NCBI RefSeq assembly: GCF_913778135.1
Contig: NZ_CAJYVU010000120.1
Span: 1-32,653 of the forward strand
From: an uncultured Sphingomonas sp.
GTDB taxonomy: Bacteria; Pseudomonadota; Alphaproteobacteria; Sphingomonadales; Sphingomonadaceae
Direction: 5' to 3'
Length of the DNA stretch: 32,653 nucleotides
Part shown: piece by piece, positions 24,246 to 32,372 of the stretch
How positions within the stretch are numbered: the first letter of the stretch is position 1
Layout: each line of letters starts with the position of its first letter
The notes under the pieces: model-generated
The model's input: only the letters and a program-made list of their open reading frames with translations
Told to the model about the DNA's origin: nothing
Databases searched by the model: none
Position numbers and translations under genes: made by a program

Positions 24246-25576
24246 GCGATCTCCTCTCCATCGGCGCCAGCGGCGTTCGCGCGTTTCAGGGCGCGCTGAC
24301 GACCACGTCGGAGAATATCGCCAATTCGGGTACGGTCGGCTACGCGCGCCGCACCGCGCAGATGGCCGAGGTCTCGGCCGCGGGGATCAAGGGCGTCAAC
24401 GGCTACGGCGTCCTCGTCACGGGCACGCAGCGCGCGGCCGATTCGATTCGCTCGGCCGCGGTCCGCAGCGCGGGCGCCGACCTGTCGCGTACGCAGGCGG
24501 GCTCGGCCTGGCTCGACCGCATCCAGACCGCGATGACCGGCGCCGACGTGTCGGGTCGCCTTTCCAGTTTCTACACCTCGGCCACCGCGCTCGCCGCCGA
24601 TCCGGCCTCGGGTGCGCAGCGCAGTGTGATGCTCGAGAATGCGCAGAGCGTCGCCTCGGGCTTCGCCGCGACCGGTGCCGCGCTCAGTCAGGTCGTCACC
24701 GACCTCGACCAGGCCGCCGACGGCGACGCTGCGACGCTCTCCAATCTCGCGAGCGCGCTCGCCAAGGTGAATGACGGGCTTGGCCGGGCGGGGGCGGGCA
24801 CCGCTTCGGCGGCGAACCTCGCCGATCAGCGCGACCAGTTGCTTGAGCAGATGAGCGCGTTGTCCGACGTGTCGGCGACCTTCGACGCCGCCGGTCGCGC
24901 TACCGTCCGTGTCGGTGGAGAGGCCGGGCCGGCGCTCGTCTCGGGCCGGGATGCGGGCGTCGTCTCCTACGCGCGCAGTGCGCAGGGCAACGTCACCTTC
25001 ACGGTCACGCGCGGCAAGGACGCGCAGATGTTCCAGCCGAGCGGCGGCTCGCTCGCCGGCATCGCTGATGCGGCGCAGCGGATCGTCGACACGCGCGGGC
25101 TGATCGCCGACACCGCGCGCGATTTCGCCGACAGCGTCAACGCGGTCCAGGCCGAGGGCGTCGATCTCAACAACGCACCCGGTCAGCCGATCTTCGCCTA
25201 TGACAAGATCGATCCGACGCGGATGTCCGTCGCGATGACCGATCCCGCCGGTATCGCTGCTGCCGCGACCGGCGGCGGCATGCGCGACGGCAGCAATCTC
25301 GCCAAATTGCAGGCAACCCGCGCCAGCGGCAATTTCGAGGGCGGGATCACCGGCCTCGTCGCCGGCAACGCCGCCGCGATCGCCAACCGCCGCATCGTCG
25401 GCGACGCGCAGAACGCGATCCTGTCGGGCGCGACGACCGCGCGCGATCAGATCAGCGCAGTCAACCTCGACGACGAGGCGGTGCAGCTGCTGCGCTTCCA
25501 GCAAGCTTATCAGGCGTCCAGCCGTGTCATCTCGATCGCGAAGGACGTGTTCCAGTCGCTGATGGAGATCCGCTGA
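24242..25576 (+). CDS. flgK: Hook-filament junction protein FlgK (HAP1)
   Basis: The 444-residue protein starts MSDLLSIGASGVRAFQGALT with SENIANSGTVGYARR, the FlgK N-terminal signature. It ends with SAVNLDDEAVQLLRFQQAYQ and ASSRVISIAKDVFQSLMEI, the conserved C-terminal helix. FlgK is the first junction ring between hook and filament and is brought to the export gate by FlgN. It is on the short side for the family, with a small variable middle. It overlaps flgJ by four bases, and its last base is shared with the flgL ATG. Confidence 0.96.
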   Translation: MSDLLSIGASGVRAFQGALTTTSENIANSGTVGYARRTAQMAEVSAAGIKGVNGYGVLVTGTQRAADSIRSAAVRSAGADLSRTQAGSAWLDRIQTAMTGADVSGRLSSFYTSATALAADPASGAQRSVMLENAQSVASGFAATGAALSQVVTDLDQAADGDAATLSNLASALAKVNDGLGRAGAGTASAANLADQRDQLLEQMSALSDVSATFDAAGRATVRVGGEAGPALVSGRDAGVVSYARSAQGNVTFTVTRGKDAQMFQPSGGSLAGIADAAQRIVDTRGLIADTARDFADSVNAVQAEGVDLNNAPGQPIFAYDKIDPTRMSVAMTDPAGIAAAATGGGMRDGSNLAKLQATRASGNFEGGITGLVAGNAAAIANRRIVGDAQNAILSGATTARDQISAVNLDDEAVQLLRFQQAYQASSRVISIAKDVFQSLMEIR

Positions 25577-26505
25577 TGTCGGTCAGTTTTTCCACCAGCG
25601 GCTTCTACGGTCGCTCCGCCAGCGCGATGAACGCGCTCACCGCGCGCGCCGAGGCGCTGCAGACGCAGGTGTCGACCGGCAAGAAGCTTCAGGCACCCTC
25701 CGACGACGCGGTCGCGTACCAGCGGTTGCAGGGCATGCGGGTCGTGGGCGCGGACGACGCGGCCTTTGGTGCGAACGTCAAGATCGCGCAGGGCGTGCTC
25801 GCCTCCGCCGACTCGACGCTCGGCAGCGTCGGCGACCAGCTGCAAAAGGCGACAGAGCTCGCGGTACAGGCGGGCAACGGCACGTTGTCGAAGGACGCGA
25901 AACAGGCGATCGCCACGCAGTTGAAGGATGTGCTCGCCAGCATCGTCGGCTTGGCCAATGCAAAGGACGCGCGCGGTGCGCCGCTGTTCGGCGGCTCCGA
26001 GGCGGCGGTCGCTGGCCAGGCGGAAACGCCCGCGGTCACGCAGACCGCTACCGGCGCGCTCACCTTTGCCGCCGGGCAGCCGTCCGCAATCCCGATCGGC
26101 GACGGTCAGACGGTGCAGCCGAGCGTCGCCGCGCGCGACGTGCTCAAGATCAAGGACGACGGTACCATCACCGGGCGCGACATCGGCGAGGTCATCACCT
26201 CGATGATCGCGACGCTGGAGGCGGGCGGCACGCTCTCCGACGACGACAATGCCGACCTGTCGGCAATCTCGGCGCAGACGACGCAGGCGCAGGCCTCGGT
26301 CGGTGCGCGTGCGGTTCGTGTCGACCTGCAGGCAGCCTATTTCACGCAGGTCGGTACCGACCGCGAGGCCGCGCGCTCCGACATGGAAGACGTCGACGTC
26401 ACCACCGCGATCACCGAGTTGCAGAAGACGATGACGATCCTGTCTGCGACGCAGGCGAGCTTCTCCAAGCTGTCGCAGCTCTCGCTGTTCGACTACATCC
26501 GCTAA
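25576..26505 (+). CDS. flgL: Hook-filament junction protein FlgL (HAP3)
   Basis: The 309-residue protein resembles flagellin at its ends: LQTQVSTGKKLQAPSDDAVA at about 31-50 and a C-terminal TAITELQKTMTILSATQASF then KLSQLSLFDYI. The position after flgK and the short length identify it as FlgL rather than a second flagellin. Its start codon shares one base with the flgK stop (TGATG). It is the last gene of the flgB operon; no terminator is seen before motA. Confidence 0.94.
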   Translation: MSVSFSTSGFYGRSASAMNALTARAEALQTQVSTGKKLQAPSDDAVAYQRLQGMRVVGADDAAFGANVKIAQGVLASADSTLGSVGDQLQKATELAVQAGNGTLSKDAKQAIATQLKDVLASIVGLANAKDARGAPLFGGSEAAVAGQAETPAVTQTATGALTFAAGQPSAIPIGDGQTVQPSVAARDVLKIKDDGTITGRDIGEVITSMIATLEAGGTLSDDDNADLSAISAQTTQAQASVGARAVRVDLQAAYFTQVGTDREAARSDMEDVDVTTAITELQKTMTILSATQASFSKLSQLSLFDYIR

Positions 26506-26524
26506 AGGTCGAACGCGCGCGCGA

Positions 26525-26574
26525 TTAAACGCGGCCGCGCTTAACCACTTCGCTACCACCTGCCGGTTAACCAT
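26525..26574 (+). promoter_or_regulatory. Putative CtrA-type sites before motA
   Basis: Within the 96-base gap there are three TTAA elements: TTAA (26525-26528), TTAACCAC (26541-26548) and TTAACCAT (26567-26574, inside the palindrome GGTTAACC). TTAACCAT is a known CtrA half-site in Caulobacter. TAAAG at 26503-26507 followed by CGATTAAA at 26522 vaguely resembles sigma-28, but the spacing is wrong by two. A separate, CtrA-influenced motA promoter is plausible. Confidence 0.42.
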
Positions 26575-26601
26575 GCGGTCGAATAACCCAGGGAATCGCG
26601 C

Positions 26602-27465
26602 ATGTTCGCCGGCATCGGCCTCGTTGTCCTCCTCGTCATGGTGTTCGGTGGTTTCGCGATCACCGGCGGCGCACTCGGCCCCGTGTTCGAGGCGATCCCG
26701 CACGAAATGCTCATCATCGGCGGCGCGGCGGCGGGCGCGCTCATCATCGGCAATTCCGGCAAGGAACTGAAGGCGATGGGCGGCGGGCTCGCCAAGGTGT
26801 TCAAGGGTCCGAAGTACAAGAAGCAGGACTATCTCGACGTCATCTTCCTGGTGTCGAAACTGATGAAGATGCTCCGGATGGAAGGCCCGATCGCGCTCGA
26901 GCCGCACGTCGAGGATCCGAGCTCGTCGGCGGTGTTCGCCGAATATCCCAAGCTGTTGAAGGACCACACGCTCGTCAACCTGATCGCCGACACGCTCCGG
27001 CTCGTCGTCGTCTCGTCGGGCACGCTCGACGTCCACGCGGTCGAGGACGTGATGGATAACGCGATCAAGACCCACCACCACGAGGTCGAGGGGCCGCACA
27101 CGACGTTGTCCAGCCTGGCCGACGCGCTGCCGGCACTCGGCATCGTCGCCGCGGTGCTTGGCATCGTGAAGACGATGGGCTCGATCGACAAGCCGCCCTC
27201 GATCCTGGGCGCGATGATCGGCTCGGCACTGGTCGGCACCTTCATGGGCGTGCTGCTCGCCTACGGCATCGTCTCGCCGCTCGCAGGGCGCCTCAAGCAG
27301 GTGATCGACGCCGACGCCGCGATCTACCACGTGGTCAAGCAGATCATCATCGCCTCGCTCCACGGCCACCCGCAGCCGCTGGTGATCGAGGCGGCGCGCT
27401 CGGGCATCCAGCACAAGAACCAGCCCGGCTTCGCCGAAGTGTTCGACGGTCTGCGCGGCAAGTAA
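26602..27465 (+). CDS. motA: Flagellar stator protein MotA
   Basis: The 287-residue protein has the full MotA layout: two membrane helices at the N-terminus (about 3-22 and 33-50), a large cytoplasmic part (about 55-170) that contacts FliG, then two helices around ALPALGIVAAVLGIVKTM and IGSALVGTFMGVLLAYGIVS, with the conserved prolines (ADALPALG, GIVSPLAG). MotA forms the pentameric rotor-driving part of the proton channel. motB follows after one base. This is the ordinary stator; the pair at 16215-17413 is a second, reduced one. Confidence 0.96.
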   Translation: MFAGIGLVVLLVMVFGGFAITGGALGPVFEAIPHEMLIIGGAAAGALIIGNSGKELKAMGGGLAKVFKGPKYKKQDYLDVIFLVSKLMKMLRMEGPIALEPHVEDPSSSAVFAEYPKLLKDHTLVNLIADTLRLVVVSSGTLDVHAVEDVMDNAIKTHHHEVEGPHTTLSSLADALPALGIVAAVLGIVKTMGSIDKPPSILGAMIGSALVGTFMGVLLAYGIVSPLAGRLKQVIDADAAIYHVVKQIIIASLHGHPQPLVIEAARSGIQHKNQPGFAEVFDGLRGK

Positions 27466-27466
27466 G

Positions 27467-28372
27467 ATGGCGCGCGCACCCCACGGCGCCAACGTGCCAC
27501 CCAAGATCATCGTCAAGAAGATCTACATCGAGGGCCACGGCGGTCACCACGGCGGCGCGTGGAAGGTCGCCTATGCCGATTTCGTCACCGCGATGATGGC
27601 GTTCTTCCTGCTCCTCTGGCTGCTCGGCGCCACGACCGAGAAGCAGCGCAAGGGTATCGCCGACTATTTCGCGCCGACGCTGATCGACAACAAGTCACTT
27701 GGCATCGGCGGCATCGGCCCGTTCGGCGGCGAATCGATCATGTCGCAGAACAAGCTCGGGCCGCAGGCTGGCCAGTCGAGCATGCAGGCGATCGCGACGG
27801 TCGTCCGCTCGGAAGGCGGCGTGCAGAGCGGCTACGGTCCCAAGGGATCGCTGCGCAGCGCCCCGCGCGAGGCGATGCTGGAGGACCAGAAGAACTTCGC
27901 CAAGCTGAAGCGCGAGGTCATGCAGCGCATGGCGAAAAAGGCCGACATCGCGAAGCTCGCCAAACACATACGTTTCACCATGACGCCCGACGGCATGCGG
28001 ATCGACCTGATCGACGACGCCGATTACTCGATGTTCGCGCTCGGCACGACCGCGCTCGACGCGCGCGCATCCGAACTGATCGGCACCGTCGCGACCGGCA
28101 TTGCCGCGACCGGCAACCCGATCATGATCCGCGGCCACACCGACAGCCTGCCCTACGGCGATCCGCGCGCGATGAACAACTGGATGCTCTCCTCGGGCCG
28201 TGCCGAGGCGACCAGGCGCCGTCTGGCGCTTGCCGGCATTCCGGAAGCGCGCTTCAACCGGATCGAGGGCGTCGCCGATCGCGAGCCGATGATCACCAAG
28301 GATCCGGGCGATCCGCGCAACCGACGCGTTGCGATCACGCTGCTGTACCGCGCCGGCACGTTCGGGTCCTGA
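27467..28372 (+). CDS. motB: Flagellar stator protein MotB
   Basis: The 301-residue protein has a His/Gly-rich N-terminus, a single membrane helix (about 35-53) with the proton-binding Asp38 in AYADFVTAMMAFFLLLWLL, and a C-terminal OmpA-like domain. GHTD is at 223-226, the Arg of SSGRAEA near 245 and NRR at 285-287: all peptidoglycan-binding landmarks are present. MotB anchors the MotA/MotB stator to the wall. The AYAD pattern fits a proton-driven motor. It is the last flagellar gene on the right. Confidence 0.97.
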   Translation: MARAPHGANVPPKIIVKKIYIEGHGGHHGGAWKVAYADFVTAMMAFFLLLWLLGATTEKQRKGIADYFAPTLIDNKSLGIGGIGPFGGESIMSQNKLGPQAGQSSMQAIATVVRSEGGVQSGYGPKGSLRSAPREAMLEDQKNFAKLKREVMQRMAKKADIAKLAKHIRFTMTPDGMRIDLIDDADYSMFALGTTALDARASELIGTVATGIAATGNPIMIRGHTDSLPYGDPRAMNNWMLSSGRAEATRRRLALAGIPEARFNRIEGVADREPMITKDPGDPRNRRVAITLLYRAGTFGS

Positions 28373-28633
28373 GCCGGCGCCCGCGACTCGTCGGCGGCGC
28401 TGGGCGGGCGTGATGGCGACGCCAGCGCCACGACGTGCGCCACTTGCGGCAGATTTGGCACATTGTGCTTTTTTTGTGGCGAAGACCGCACAAAACGATT
28501 CGCACCGCCTTTCGCGATAGGTTATGCGATGGGCAAGGCGCCTATTCGATCGCGCCCCGAAAGCCGCGTTCGCCGTCCTGCGCGTGGTTTTCGCAATGGA
28601 TGCGACGGGCGGACCGGGAAGTTGAACAGGTTT
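28373..28633. promoter_or_regulatory. Leader region between motB and the cold-shock gene
   Basis: This 261-base gap has no convincing gene. It contains several short inverted repeats (for example CGCCCG at 28378 with CGGGCG at 28405) and the T7 run described separately. Cold-shock genes often have long structured 5' leaders, so part of this may be untranslated leader. No clear promoter core is recognised. Confidence 0.35.
28457..28475 (+). terminator. Weak candidate terminator after motB
   Basis: GCAC-ATT-GTGC (28458-28468) forms a four-base-pair stem, extendable by a G-U pair, followed by seven T residues (28469-28475). The T-run is good but the stem is short, so termination would be partial. 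It lies 85 bases past the motB stop. Confidence 0.3.
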
Positions 28634-29461
28634 ATGGGTTACGACAAGGGCGGCCGCGGTGCACGCGGTGGGCGTGGACGCGACAAGCGCGACGGTTTCG
28701 GCGGTGACGATTTCGGCGGCGGCTTCGGCGGCGGCGGTTTCGAAGGCGGTGATCGTGGCGGCTTCGGCGGCGGCGGCTTTGGCGGTGGTGGCGGCGGCTT
28801 CGGCGGCGGCAACCGCGGCGGCTTCGGCGGCGGTGGCTTCGGCGGCGGTGGCGGCGGTGGTTTCCGCGGCGGCGGTGGCGGCTTCGGTGGTGGCGGCGGC
28901 GGTGGCCGCGGTATGCCCCCGCAGGTCGTCGGCGAGGGCACCGGCGTGGTCAAGTTCTTCAACGCGCAGAAGGGCTTCGGCTTCGTCGTGCGCGATGACG
29001 GCGGCGAGGACGTGTTTGTGCACATCTCGGCGGTCGAGCAGGCGGGCCTGTCGGGTCTGGCCGAGGGTCAGCCGCTCGGCTTCACGCTCGTCGACCGCGG
29101 TGGCCGCATCTCGGCGACCGATCTCAAGATTGACGGCGAGCCGATGCCGGTGACCGATCGCGCGCCCCCGCGCGACGGCGGCTTCGGTGGCGCACCGGGC
29201 GGCCCGCGCGGCGGCGGCCAGGGTGGCCCGCAGCGCTCGCTGACCGGCGAGAAGGCGACCGGCACCGTCAAGTTCTTCAACGCAATGAAGGGCTTCGGCT
29301 TCATCCAGCGCGACGACGGCCAGCCCGACGCGTTCGTGCACATCTCGGCAGTCGAGCGCGCCGGCATGCCGACGCTCAACGAAGGCGACCGGCTCAGCTT
29401 CGAGATCGAGGTCGATCGTCGCGGCAAGTACGCAGCGGTGAACCTCGCCCCGAACAGCTGA
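28634..29461 (+). CDS. Glycine-rich protein with two cold-shock domains
   Basis: From the ATG at 28634 the product is 275 residues. Residues 1-93 are a low-complexity tract of Gly, Phe, Arg and Asp (GGFGGGG and RGG repeats). Cold-shock domain 1 (about 102-167) has KGFGFVV and DVFVHISA; domain 2 (about 207-272) has KGFGFIQ and DAFVHISA. These are the RNP1 and RNP2 nucleic-acid-binding motifs. A second Gly/Pro-rich linker (about 178-200) separates them. Double cold-shock-domain proteins are known in alphaproteobacteria; the long RGG/FGG head recalls plant GRP2 and phase-separating RNA-binding proteins. It is probably an RNA chaperone. The ribosome-binding site (ACAGG) is weak. Not flagellar. 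Confidence 0.88.
   Translation: MGYDKGGRGARGGRGRDKRDGFGGDDFGGGFGGGGFEGGDRGGFGGGGFGGGGGGFGGGNRGGFGGGGFGGGGGGGFRGGGGGFGGGGGGGRGMPPQVVGEGTGVVKFFNAQKGFGFVVRDDGGEDVFVHISAVEQAGLSGLAEGQPLGFTLVDRGGRISATDLKIDGEPMPVTDRAPPRDGGFGGAPGGPRGGGQGGPQRSLTGEKATGTVKFFNAMKGFGFIQRDDGQPDAFVHISAVERAGMPTLNEGDRLSFEIEVDRRGKYAAVNLAPNS
28694..28912 (+). repeat. GGC-rich low-complexity tract encoding the glycine-rich head
   Basis: Degenerate repeats of GGCGGCGGY with interspersed TTC codons run through this in-frame stretch. Such a tract is prone to slippage, so its length may vary between strains. Confidence 0.75.
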
Positions 29462-29484
29462 TCGTTCGATCAGGTGAAACAGGG

Positions 29485-29520
29485 ACGGCCCGTTCGGCAC
29501 CATGCCGGGCGGGCCGTTCT
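29485..29520 (+). terminator. Intrinsic terminator of the cold-shock gene
   Basis: ACGGCCCG (29485-29492) pairs with CGGGCCGT (29510-29517), and the stem continues inward through two G-U pairs to CGGCA/TGCCG around a three-base loop. TCTCGTT follows. It starts 24 bases after the stop codon. Confidence 0.78.
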
Positions 29521-29550
29521 CGTTCAGACACAATCGAGTAGGTGGCACGC

Positions 29551-30390
29551 ATGACGCTGCGTTGGATGATCTTACCCACGGTCGCGCTTGCCGCCGCTGG
29601 GGCAGCCGCAATCACGTTGCGCACACCCGATGCGCCCGCGGCACCGCAAGCAGTACCCGCGAGCGCAGCACCCACGGCACAGCCTGACGCGCGCCCGCCG
29701 CTGCTCGCCCCCACCATCGTCGCGCGCATGCCACACGATGCGAAGGCATTTACCGAAGGTCTCGTCTGGCACGACGGCGCCTTGTACGAGAGCGTCGGCC
29801 TCGAAGGGCGTTCCGACGTGCGCCGCGTCGATCTGGCGACGGGCAAGGTGCAGCAGCGCGTCGTCATCCCGCCTGCGCAGTTCGGCGAGGGGCTGGCGGC
29901 GTACAAGGACCGACTGGTCAGCCTGACCTGGCACGACGGCGTCGCGCATCTGTGGTCGGCGCGCACGTTGAAGCCGCTCGGCACCGCGCGCTACAGCGGC
30001 GAGGGCTGGGGGCTGACCAGCGACGGGCGCTCGCTGATCCGTTCCGATGGATCGGCCACGCTCACCTTCCACAATCCTGCCACGCTCGCGGTCCAGCGCC
30101 GCCTCGACGTCACGCTGAACGGCCGCGCGATCACGCAGCTCAACGAACTCGAATGGGTCGACGGGCAAATCCTGGCCAACGTCTGGCACGCACCCTTCCT
30201 CGTCCGGATCGATCCCGCGGACGGTCACGTCAACGCGATCGTCGACCTGCGTGCCATCGTCGCCGAGGTGGGCGCGACCGATCCCGAAGCGGTCGCCAAC
30301 GGCATTGCGTGGGATGCGGGCAAGCGGCGCCTGTTCGTGACCGGCAAGCTGTGGCCGACGATGTTCGAGATCACGCTGGCGAAGAATTGA
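29551..30390 (+). CDS. Glutaminyl-peptide cyclotransferase family protein, exported
   Basis: The 279-residue protein (ATG 29551, AGGTGG upstream; a GTG at 29542 is possible) starts with a hydrophobic signal/anchor, then a Pro/Ala-rich linker. The body matches the plant/bacterial-type glutamine cyclotransferase beta-propeller: AKAFTEGLVWHDGALYES, LNELEWVDGQILANVW, and near the end NGIAWDAGKRRLFVTGKLWP followed by TMFEI. Family enzymes turn N-terminal Gln of peptides into pyroglutamate; a periplasmic site is likely. Flanked by terminators on both sides, it looks monocistronic and unrelated to motility. Catalytic residues were not verified. Confidence 0.87.
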   Translation: MTLRWMILPTVALAAAGAAAITLRTPDAPAAPQAVPASAAPTAQPDARPPLLAPTIVARMPHDAKAFTEGLVWHDGALYESVGLEGRSDVRRVDLATGKVQQRVVIPPAQFGEGLAAYKDRLVSLTWHDGVAHLWSARTLKPLGTARYSGEGWGLTSDGRSLIRSDGSATLTFHNPATLAVQRRLDVTLNGRAITQLNELEWVDGQILANVWHAPFLVRIDPADGHVNAIVDLRAIVAEVGATDPEAVANGIAWDAGKRRLFVTGKLWPTMFEITLAKN

Positions 30391-30428
30391 GCACCGCGCC
30401 GTCGAGCCGACTTGGCTTGGCGGCCTAC

Positions 30429-30461
30429 AAAAAAAGAGCCCGGTACGTTTCCGTACCGGGC
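30429..30461 (-). terminator. Intrinsic terminator after amtB
   Basis: A perfect 10-bp stem (30461-30452 with 30447-30438) closes a GAAA tetraloop on the minus strand and is followed by TCTTTTTTT (30437-30429). It lies 67 bases beyond the amtB stop. It also sits 38 bases past the convergent cyclotransferase gene but has no T-run in that direction. Confidence 0.9.
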
Positions 30462-30528
30462 CACAGGTGTTTGTCCGCAGGAGGAACATCGTGATGGGAG
30501 CGAGCCACCGGCCCGCACCCGAAAAGCG

Positions 30529-31878
30529 TCAGTAATTGTAGGCGCGCTCGCCATGCTCACCGAGGTCGAGACCCTCGCGCTCGACATCGGCTGCGACGCG
30601 CAGGCCGGTCAGTGCACGCGCGGCGAACATCGCAACCGCGGTGCCGACGCCGGTCCAGACGATCGTGGTCAACACCGCCTCGATCTGCACGATCAGCTGG
30701 TGCGCCATGTCGTAATCGGGCTTGCCCGGCCCGCCGAGCGACGGCGCGTAGACGATTGCGGTGCCGATCGCGCCGACGATACCGCCGACACCGTGCACGC
30801 CGAATGCGTCGAGCGCGTCGTCGTAGCCGAGCTTGGGCTTCACCACCGACACCGCGTAGAAGCAGATCACCGAGGCGACCGCGCCCAAGACAATGGCGCC
30901 GAACGGACCCGAGTTGCCCGCGGCCGGCGTCACCGCGACGAGGCCGGCGACCACACCCGAGCAGAAGCCCAGCGCCGATCCCTTGTGACCGTTGATCCGC
31001 TCGGCGAGCATCCAGAACAGCGCACCCGACGCGGTCGCGACGAAGGTGTTGATCATCGCGAGGCCGGCCGAGCCGTTCGCTTCAAGCGCGGACCCTGCGT
31101 TGAACCCGAACCAGCCGACCCACAGCAGCCCGGTACCGATGCCCGTCATCGTCAGCGAGTGCGGCACGATCCGCTCGGTCGGATAGCCGATCCGCTTGCC
31201 CAGGATCAGCGCGGCGACGAGCGAGGCGACGCCCGCATTGATGTGCACCACGGTGCCACCGGCGAAGTCGAGCGCCCCCATCTTGAAGAACAGCCCGCCC
31301 GATGCCCACACCATGTGCGCGATTGGAAAATAGACGATCGTCAGCCAGATCGCGGCGAACGCCATTACCGCTGAGAACTTGATCCGCTCGACCACCGATC
31401 CCAGCACCAGCGCGACGGTGATCGCGGCAAAGGTCATCTGGAAACAGACGAAGACATATTCGGGGATCGCCACGCCCGCTGTGAAGGTGGCGGCGGTGCT
31501 CTCCGACGTGACGCCCTTCAGGAACGCCTTGCCCAGTCCCGACACGAAATCGTTGCCGCCGTCACCGAACGCGAGCGTGTAGCCCCACATGACCCAGATC
31601 AGCATCGCGAGGCACGCGACCGCGCCGATCTGCGTCATCGTCGACAGCATGTTCTTGGTGCGCGTCAGCCCGCCGTAGAACAGCGCCAGGCCCGGCAGGA
31701 TCATCATCATGACCAGCAGCGTGCTGGTCAGCATCCACGCGGTATCGCCCTTGTTGACGGTCGCGCTCGCCGCGGCGGCCGGCGCCTGCAACGCGGCGTC
31801 CTGCGCCCAGGCGGGCAGCGCCGCCAGCAACGCCATTCCGGCGCCGGCGACACTCAGTCGTTCAATCGATCGCTTCAT
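30529..31878 (-). CDS. amtB: Ammonium transporter AmtB
   Basis: The 449-residue protein has a signal peptide (to about residue 25, PAWAQ) and about eleven membrane helices. Amt landmarks are visible: DFAGGTVVHINAG, with the Asp and the first pore His, and FGVHGVGGIVGAIGTA, with the second pore His. It conducts ammonium/ammonia across the inner membrane as a trimer. It begins 13 bases after glnK, whose product blocks the channel when nitrogen is plentiful. The C-terminal cytoplasmic tail (DVEREGLDLGEHGERAYNY) is the usual GlnK-binding segment. Confidence 0.97.
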   Translation of the reverse strand: MKRSIERLSVAGAGMALLAALPAWAQDAALQAPAAAASATVNKGDTAWMLTSTLLVMMMILPGLALFYGGLTRTKNMLSTMTQIGAVACLAMLIWVMWGYTLAFGDGGNDFVSGLGKAFLKGVTSESTAATFTAGVAIPEYVFVCFQMTFAAITVALVLGSVVERIKFSAVMAFAAIWLTIVYFPIAHMVWASGGLFFKMGALDFAGGTVVHINAGVASLVAALILGKRIGYPTERIVPHSLTMTGIGTGLLWVGWFGFNAGSALEANGSAGLAMINTFVATASGALFWMLAERINGHKGSALGFCSGVVAGLVAVTPAAGNSGPFGAIVLGAVASVICFYAVSVVKPKLGYDDALDAFGVHGVGGIVGAIGTAIVYAPSLGGPGKPDYDMAHQLIVQIEAVLTTIVWTGVGTAVAMFAARALTGLRVAADVEREGLDLGEHGERAYNY

Positions 31879-31891
31879 TCCCCAACCCCCG

Positions 31892-32230
31892 TCAGAGTGC
31901 GGTGTCGTCGGTCTCGCCGGTGCGGATGCGCACCGCCTGGCCGACCTCGAGCACGAAGATCTTGCCGTCGCCGATCGCGCCGGTGTTGGCGGACGCCTGC
32001 ACCGCCTCGACCACGCGGTCCGCCATGCCGCTCTCGCACACGACCTCGATCTTGATCTTGGGCACCATGTTGGTGCTGTATTCGGCGCCGCGGTAGATTT
32101 CGGTCTGGCCCTTTTGCCGGCCGAACCCCTTGACCTCGGACACCGTCATGCCCGCCACGCCGATCGCGGTCAGCGCCTCGCGCACCTCGTCGAGCTTGAA
32201 CGGTTTGATGATGGCAATGACCAGCTTCAT
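31892..32230 (-). CDS. glnK: Nitrogen regulatory protein PII (GlnK)
   Basis: The 112-residue protein starts MKLVIAIIKPFKLDEVREAL and is exactly the usual PII length. The T-loop has QKGQTEIYRGAEYS, placing the uridylylation Tyr at position 51, and the C-terminal signature GAIGDGKIFV is present. PII senses 2-oxoglutarate and ATP/ADP and, through the T-loop, controls AmtB and nitrogen regulators. The ATG at 32230 has GGAAGGGGG upstream. Pairing with amtB and the sigma-54-type promoter favours GlnK over GlnB. Confidence 0.96.
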   Translation of the reverse strand: MKLVIAIIKPFKLDEVREALTAIGVAGMTVSEVKGFGRQKGQTEIYRGAEYSTNMVPKIKIEVVCESGMADRVVEAVQASANTGAIGDGKIFVLEVGQAVRIRTGETDDTAL

Positions 32231-32262
32231 CGCGCCCCCTTCCCTGTAGCGGGAGGGTGCTT

Positions 32263-32279
32263 TGCAGGTGCCGTGCCAA
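32263..32279 (-). promoter_or_regulatory. Sigma-54 promoter of glnK-amtB
   Basis: On the minus strand TTGGCACG-GCAC-CTGCA matches YTGGCACG-N4-TTGCW with one mismatch (CTGC for TTGC); GG and GC are ten bases apart. Transcription would start near 32252, about 22 bases before the ATG. NtrC/sigma-54 control of glnK-amtB is well established in proteobacteria. I did not find a clear NtrC site upstream. Confidence 0.8.
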
Positions 32280-32334
32280 ACCGCCGCAAGAGGGTCGCGG
32301 CACCGAATTGCTGTCAAAAACTACGCTGTTGCAG

Positions 32335-32367
32335 CAATAAACAGGCAGCGAACTACCCGCGCTGCCT
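32335..32367 (-). terminator. Probable terminator after the DUF2007-like gene
   Basis: On the minus strand AGGCAGCG (32367-32360) pairs with CGCTGCCT (32350-32343) around a nine-base loop, followed by GTTTATT. It begins six bases after the stop codon and would shield the glnK promoter. Confidence 0.6.
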
Positions 32368-32372
32368 AATAA

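Noticed and set aside
25510..27516. Long minus-strand open frame opposite flgL and motA
   Set aside because: It is antisense to clear genes, has an Arg/His/Asp-rich composition typical of frame shadows in high-GC DNA, and matches no family.
28456..28469. TGGCACATTGTGC before the cold-shock gene as a sigma-54 promoter
   Set aside because: The GC element is two bases too close to GG, and no TTGC follows at the right distance.
29542..29557. TGGCACGCATGACGC at the cyclotransferase start as a sigma-54 promoter
   Set aside because: The -24 part matches, but the -12 part is ACGC and it overlaps the start codon, so it would give no leader.
27695..29611. Long minus-strand frame opposite motB and the cold-shock gene
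   Set aside because: Its Ala/Glu/Thr-rich middle is the reverse reading of the glycine-codon repeat; no independent evidence supports a gene.
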